A DNA stretch of 64,000 nt from Deltaproteobacteria bacterium. GTDB lineage: Bacteria > Myxococcota_A > UBA9160 > UBA4427. Position 1 is the stretch's first letter; every line of letters starts with the position of its first letter. Below, in pieces: positions 60,004 to 64,000 of this stretch. A program made the translations under genes and the position numbers. The notes under the pieces are model-generated. The model did not search any database, was not told the DNA's origin, and saw only the letters and a program-made list of their open reading frames with translations. The stretch lies in assembly GCA_029261835.1 (NCBI GenBank), contig JAJDAO010000047.1, forward strand, positions 1 through 64,000, in the 5' to 3' direction.

Positions 60004-60651
60004 TCACGCTCGAGAGCTCCGCTTCGTCTTCCTCTCGCTTCCGGGCGCCAGACCGGCGGAGAAGACCGTGATCAGATCTTCCAGGTAGCGCTCGTCCAGC
60101 AGCGGGTCCGCCGGGTCGAGCTCCGAACCGGCGCACAGGATCTGCCGCGACTGCAACCAGCCCGACAAGCAAAGTGAAATCATCAGCCGAGCGTGTACGG
60201 GATGAACGTCGCGCCGAATGCGGCCGCCACGCTGGGCCTGGCTGAACATCTGATCCAGCGAACGGGTGAGCTCGCGCATGCGCTCCGGCGTTTCGGCATC
60301 CGAGTCGAGCCCGGCCCAGGCGATCAGCCGCACGAGCTCCGGGTTCTGGCTCAGGAACGAGAACAGCCGCCTAGCCCAGGCCGCGATCGGATCTGGCGCC
60401 TCCGATTCGAGTGGGCCGGCGTGCGCCACGTACTCCTGCGCGTAGTGCTCCTTGAGCCGGTTCCACAAATCTCGCTTGCTGCCGAAATGGTGGTGAATCA
60501 GGCTCTGCGTGACGCCGGTCTCGCGCGCCAGAAGCGACATCGAGGTGCCCGCGAAGCCGCGCTCGGCAAAGATGCGCCGCGCCGCGGCCAGAATGCGATC
60601 GCGCGTGGCCTGCGGATCGAGCCGTCGTTGGAGCGTGCTCTTGACGGCCAC
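60004..60651 (-). CDS. TetR-family transcriptional regulator
   Basis: 215 residues, GTG 60651 with GGAGG 8 bases upstream. HTH at 16-65 (RDRILAAARRIFAERGFAGTSMSLLARETGVTQSLIHHHFGSKRDLW). The ligand domain is helical and ends in a basic tail (SERKTKRSSRA). It lies 28 bp upstream of the molybdenum enzyme gene on the same strand, so it probably controls it. Two perfect palindromes lie upstream. Confidence 0.9.
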   Translation of the reverse strand: MAVKSTLQRRLDPQATRDRILAAARRIFAERGFAGTSMSLLARETGVTQSLIHHHFGSKRDLWNRLKEHYAQEYVAHAGPLESEAPDPIAAWARRLFSFLSQNPELVRLIAWAGLDSDAETPERMRELTRSLDQMFSQAQRGGRIRRDVHPVHARLMISLCLSGWLQSRQILCAGSELDPADPLLDERYLEDLITVFSAGLAPGSERKTKRSSRA

Positions 60652-60715
60652 TCAGCGGGCCTCCTGCCGGCGTCAGCTCGCCGAACGGTGTGAGGGAATC
60701 GCGTCCTCGCAGTTT

Positions 60716-60731
60716 GACTGATCGATCAGTC
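60716..60731. promoter_or_regulatory. Perfect 16-bp palindrome, candidate TetR operator
   Basis: GACTGATCGATCAGTC is its own reverse complement and lies 65 bp upstream of the TetR GTG. A classic dimer site layout. Confidence 0.6.
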
Positions 60732-60741
60732 TTTTGCAACG

Positions 60742-60753
60742 TGAAACGTTTCA
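60742..60753. promoter_or_regulatory. Perfect 12-bp palindrome
   Basis: TGAAACGTTTCA, its own reverse complement, is 11 bp beyond the 16-bp palindrome. Its sequence differs from the first, so a second regulator or a different half-site class is possible. Confidence 0.45.
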
Positions 60754-61476
60754 GCTCTCCGATCACACGCCCTCCGACCCCGCCCCACGCGAGCCCCCCT
60801 GCCACGCTTCATCTCCCCTTTGTCGGCGGCACCGCGCGAGTCTGGCGCACTCGCGCTCGACCCATCGCAGCACGCCGATTGGCCGTCACCGCGCGGCGAC
60901 TCGCAGCCGACCAACGGCATCACCCGCTCGTGGCACACCGCCCGCTGGACAGCCCATGCACGGCGGCCGAAGCTGACGAGTAGTCCAGTTCGGAGCGCGC
61001 GGGCACACGGCGGGGCACGACGCCGCGACGCCAAATGGTGGAGGCCATCCTAGAGGCACGGGTGGAGGCAAAAAACTTCACATTGGGTCTCGCGCGGCGC
61101 GCAAATTGAGCCACAATACCGCCGCTAACCGGTGATGCCGGGAGCCTGCCGCGACGCACGCTGGAGGTATGCTGCAATGGATGCTTCGCGGGGTTCAGGG
61201 CGAGCGCAGCGCGGTCTTCAACTCAAGTTCATGCGGCAGGCGAGCCGATCAATCGCGCGGGGAATCGAATCCCGCACGAGGTTGGCTCGTGAGAGGAGGC
61301 AAACAGCAGGCGCCGAAGGCGCGGGAGATCCCGCGGCATTCGCCGGCGCCCCCTCGCACCGTCACGGCTCCTCGTTTGCCAGTCGAGCCCCATTTCCCGC
61401 CACCCACCACATCCCCCATCAGTCGCCGTCAAGCCATCTCCTGTGATCCGTTCTCAAGGAGCGAAGCGATCGCATC

Positions 61477-63408
61477 ATGTCCCAATCAGCCACCGCCGAG
61501 AAAGACAGCAATCCCAGTAGCAGCGCCGGGCAGTCTCCTGGAAAGGAACGCGAGCTTCCGATTCGCAGAGTCAGCGAGCAGATCATCGAGATCGTGAGCG
61601 ACTCCGGCGAGGGAGCCCAGACGGCCGGAACGCTCTTCGGCACCGTCTGCGCCAAGATGGGAAACGGACTCTGGACCGTGGAGATCATCCCGGCCGAGAT
61701 CGAGCCCCCCGCTCGCTCGCGGGCCGGCGCCAGCGGCATTCGCATCCGCTTCGGCTCCGAGCCGGTGGGCAACATGGGCGACCAGGCCGATCTGGTGGTC
61801 GCGTTCAACGAGCAGGTGCTGTACAGCCGCATCGACACCGATGCGCTGCGCCGGGGCACGATACTGCTGCTCGACGACCGTTGGGCCAGCAGCGAGGATC
61901 CGAGTACCCGCGAAGCCTTCGAAAAGGCGCTCGCCGACTTCCACGTGCGCGGCTATGACGTGCGCGAGATCCCGATCCATGCGGAGACCGCCAAGGTGGT
62001 CGACAACCCGCGGCGCGGAAAGAACGTCTGGGTCGTCGGAATGCTCTGCGCCATCTACAACCGCGATGTCGCATTGGCCAAGGAGGAGATTCGCCAGCTC
62101 TTCGAGCGCAAGCGCAAGGGCGAGAAGGTCATCGAGACCAACTACCGGCTGCTCGAGGCCGGGCACGCCTGGGCGATGGAACACCTCGACATGCGGCTCG
62201 ACATCCGCAGCCAAGCCAGTGACGAGCCGCGCGTGGTCATGAGCGGCAACGCGGCGATCGCGCTGGGAACCATGGCGGCTGGCATCGAGGTCTGCTCGAT
62301 GTATCCCATCACGCCCGCCACCTCGGCTTCGCACTTCCTGGCCGCGGACTTCCACAAGGCGGGTGGCGTGATTCATCAGGCCGAGGACGAGATCGCCGCA
62401 GCCGGCTTCGCCATCGGTGCCTCCTACGCGGGCAAGACAGCGGTCACCATCACGTCGGGACCAGGCATGGCTCTCAAGACCGAGCTGCTCGGGCTGGCGG
62501 TGATGGCCGAAGTGCCGCTGGTCGTGGTCGACGTGCAGCGCGGTGGCCCCTCGACCGGCCTGCCGACGAAGGTCGAGCAGGGCGACCTGCTGTCGTCTCT
62601 CTTCGGACAGCCGGGGGACACGCCGAATATCGTGATCGCCCCCTCGGACCACCAGGAGTGCTTCGAGTTCGTGATCACGGCGCGCAAGCTCGCCGAGAGC
62701 TTCCGCATGCCGGTCTTCGTGCTGAGCGACGCCAACCTCGCCACGGCCCAGGCCTGTTTCGAGTGTCCCGAGCCGAGCGAAGACTGGCTCTCGCCGCCGG
62801 TCGATCAGTCGGAATGGCAGGAGGGAATTCCGCCCTTCGACTGGGATGCCGAAACCGGACTCTCGCAACGACCGATCCCGGGCCAGCCCGGGGGCCAGTT
62901 CGTGCTCACCGGTCTCGCGCACGACGAGGAAAGTCACATCGCCTACGAATCGGCGATCAACCAGTACGCCATGCGCATGCGAAGCCACAAGCTGGCTGCC
63001 CTGCAGAAGACGCTGAAGCCGCCCGCCGTCTACGGTGACGAAGAGGGGGACCTGCTCGTCGTGGGCTGGGGCTCGACGCGCGGCGCCATCGAGGAGGCGA
63101 TCGATCGCATTCGGGCCGATGGCATCCGGGCGGGAGCGCTCTGCCTGCGCTTCATCTCACCGATGGAGCCGGGACTGAGCGCGATCTTCGCCCGTTACCG
63201 GAAGGTGATGACCATCGAGATCAACTACAGCGATGATCCGAGCGACTCGTTGATCAACGACGACTCGCGACGCTATTCACAGCTCGCGATGCTGCTGCGG
63301 GCCGGCACCCTGACGGACGTCGACTGTTGGTCTCGCGTACCGGGTCAGCCGTTGTCGCCACAGATGATCGAAGAGGCACTTCGCGGCCGGCTGGAGGCAC
63401 TGAAGTAA
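61477..63408 (+). CDS. korA: 2-oxoacid:ferredoxin oxidoreductase, fused gamma-alpha subunit
   Basis: 643 residues, ATG 61477. After a charged Ser-rich N-terminus of about 28 residues comes the gamma domain (IIEIVSDSGEGAQTAGTLFG, FNEQVL, 30-215), then the alpha domain (MSGNAAIALGTMAAGIEVCSMYPITPATS, EDEIAAAGFAIGASYAGK, TITSGPGMALKTELLG). MYPITPATS and QRGGPSTGLPTK are signatures of 2-oxoglutarate- or 2-oxoacid-type KorA. It oxidatively decarboxylates a 2-oxoacid to acyl-CoA with ferredoxin. The stop overlaps the korB ATG (TAATG), so translation is coupled. Confidence 0.93.
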   Translation: MSQSATAEKDSNPSSSAGQSPGKERELPIRRVSEQIIEIVSDSGEGAQTAGTLFGTVCAKMGNGLWTVEIIPAEIEPPARSRAGASGIRIRFGSEPVGNMGDQADLVVAFNEQVLYSRIDTDALRRGTILLLDDRWASSEDPSTREAFEKALADFHVRGYDVREIPIHAETAKVVDNPRRGKNVWVVGMLCAIYNRDVALAKEEIRQLFERKRKGEKVIETNYRLLEAGHAWAMEHLDMRLDIRSQASDEPRVVMSGNAAIALGTMAAGIEVCSMYPITPATSASHFLAADFHKAGGVIHQAEDEIAAAGFAIGASYAGKTAVTITSGPGMALKTELLGLAVMAEVPLVVVDVQRGGPSTGLPTKVEQGDLLSSLFGQPGDTPNIVIAPSDHQECFEFVITARKLAESFRMPVFVLSDANLATAQACFECPEPSEDWLSPPVDQSEWQEGIPPFDWDAETGLSQRPIPGQPGGQFVLTGLAHDEESHIAYESAINQYAMRMRSHKLAALQKTLKPPAVYGDEEGDLLVVGWGSTRGAIEEAIDRIRADGIRAGALCLRFISPMEPGLSAIFARYRKVMTIEINYSDDPSDSLINDDSRRYSQLAMLLRAGTLTDVDCWSRVPGQPLSPQMIEEALRGRLEALK

Positions 63409-64000
63409 TGTACGGACTCAAGACCGATTGGCTGGAAGAAGCCAGCCCACGCTACTACAGCGTCCAGGACTACGAGGGCGCCCCCGCGCGCTGGTGTCCG
63501 GGCTGTGGCGATCACGCGGTGCTGACAGCCGTGCAACGCCTCTGCCGCGACGAGCAGCTCGCGCCCGAGAAGACGGTGATGGTCTCCGGCATTGGCTGTG
63601 CCAGCCGCTTCCCCCACTACATGAAGACCTACGGCTTCCACGGGCTGCATGGCCGCGCTCTGCCCGTGGCCTGCGGCATCCGCTCGCGGCGACCCGACCT
63701 GCACGTCTTCGTGGCCACGGGCGATGGCGACTGCTGCTCGATCGGGGCCGGCCACTGGATCCACGCCATCCGATACAACATGAAGATGGTCGTGATGCTG
63801 CTGGACAACAATGTCTACGGCCTGACGAAGAATCAGACCTCACCCACCTCGGCCAAGGGCTCCTGCACGAATACGCATCCCACTGGCTCCTTTCTCCGCC
63901 CGCTGAATCCGATCCAGACCACGCTCGGTGTCACCAATGCGTCCTTCGTCGCACAGACCGTCGATTGGAACCCACCGCACCTGCTCGCCACTCTGCAGGC
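63408..64000 (+). CDS. korB: 2-oxoacid:ferredoxin oxidoreductase, beta subunit (partial, C-terminus outside window)
   Basis: The first 197 codons are present; a full KorB is usually about 300-350 residues. CPGCGDHAVLTAVQRL (residues 30-45) is the first KorB motif, SGIGCASRFPHYMKTYGFHGLHGRALPVA follows, and GDGDCCSIGAGHW with LLDNNVYGLTKNQTSPTS gives the ThDP-Mg site. The start is the ATG within TAATG shared with korA. Together they form the alpha-gamma/beta enzyme of ferredoxin-linked 2-oxoacid metabolism. Confidence 0.95.
   Translation, partial: MYGLKTDWLEEASPRYYSVQDYEGAPARWCPGCGDHAVLTAVQRLCRDEQLAPEKTVMVSGIGCASRFPHYMKTYGFHGLHGRALPVACGIRSRRPDLHVFVATGDGDCCSIGAGHWIHAIRYNMKMVVMLLDNNVYGLTKNQTSPTSAKGSCTNTHPTGSFLRPLNPIQTTLGVTNASFVAQTVDWNPPHLLATLQ

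Larger units (their letters stand above)
60652..61476. other. Long intergenic region before korA
   Basis: About 825 bp. Its left end holds the two palindromes. The rest is GC-rich with no credible gene; short ORFs lack ribosome-binding sites and domain content. GCGGGGAATCGAATCCCGC near 61257 is a partly self-complementary run. An AGGAG sits 15 bases before the korA ATG, farther than usual. I see no tRNA, riboswitch or IS remnant. Confidence 0.45.

Noticed and set aside
57975..60071. 698-codon plus-strand open frame
   Set aside because: Antisense to the molybdenum enzyme; no motif or ribosome-binding site.
61255..61280. T-arm-like palindromic run, possible tRNA
   Set aside because: The loop does not match the conserved TTC-R-A-N-Y pattern and no other arms can be drawn.

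Overview
The window is about 64 kb of high-GC DNA from a Gram-negative bacterium. Outer-membrane and envelope genes are everywhere: an OMPLA-type phospholipase, an OmpA-domain protein, an RND pump, a TonB/ExbB/ExbD system, TPR beta-barrel proteins and lipoproteins. The protein combining PEGA-like and EF-hand-like segments and the mix of redox genes recall Myxococcota, Desulfobacterota or related 'deltaproteobacterial' lineages. That placement is inference; there is no rRNA gene to test it. I found no tRNA, rRNA, CRISPR array, integrase or complete insertion sequence, so this looks like chromosome.

Layout. 1-5.6 kb: a partial exported Ig-repeat protein, cut by the window edge, diverges from a TPR/beta-barrel, FecR and phosphodiesterase-like surface set. 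5.6-10 kb: phospholipase A, a GH116 beta-glycosidase, a VOC-fold protein and a DUF423 membrane protein. 10-14.7 kb: a di-haem peroxidase divergent from a tungstate ABC importer (tupABC), then an unknown protein. 14.7-19.1 kb: a minus-strand run led by a TetR regulator, followed by a ThDP enzyme, an epimerase-like protein and an SDR. 19-27 kb: a lipoprotein, a hybrid histidine kinase, YjbQ, a small basic protein, a HelD-like helicase and an acyl-CoA ligase. 27.3-31.7 kb: a compact cluster encoding a zinc-ribbon TolQ/ExbB-like channel and two ExbD-like coiled-coil proteins, divergent from a PEGA/EF-hand protein. I regard this as the least described system here.

31.6-36 kb: YbaK-like deacylase, MATE exporter, NarL-type response regulator, OmpA-domain protein and a free-standing HEAGH peptidase. 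36.6-41.7 kb: an operon of DUF3450, ExbB (with coiled coil), a second ExbB, ExbD, TonB and a TPR protein, which should energise outer-membrane transport. 41.8-49.9 kb: FxsA, a metallo-beta-lactamase-fold hydrolase, cardiolipin synthase, the lutABC lactate oxidation operon and gamma-glutamyltransferase. 49.9-55.2 kb: TetR divergent from an RND pump and its fusion protein. 55.2-60.7 kb: a flavoprotein reductase, a TorD-like chaperone and a large Tat-exported molybdenum/tungsten enzyme of the ethylbenzene/steroid-C25 dehydrogenase type without beta or gamma subunits beside it, plus another TetR. 61.5-64 kb: 2-oxoacid:ferredoxin oxidoreductase korA and the start of korB.

Metabolic reading (inference): tungstate uptake, a DMSO-reductase-family enzyme, a ferredoxin-linked 2-oxoacid oxidoreductase, lactate oxidation and several acyl/alcohol/ketone enzymes suit an organism with flexible, partly anaerobic organic-acid or hydrocarbon/lipid metabolism. 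Four perfect or near-perfect palindromes upstream of TetR genes and of lutA are good operator candidates.
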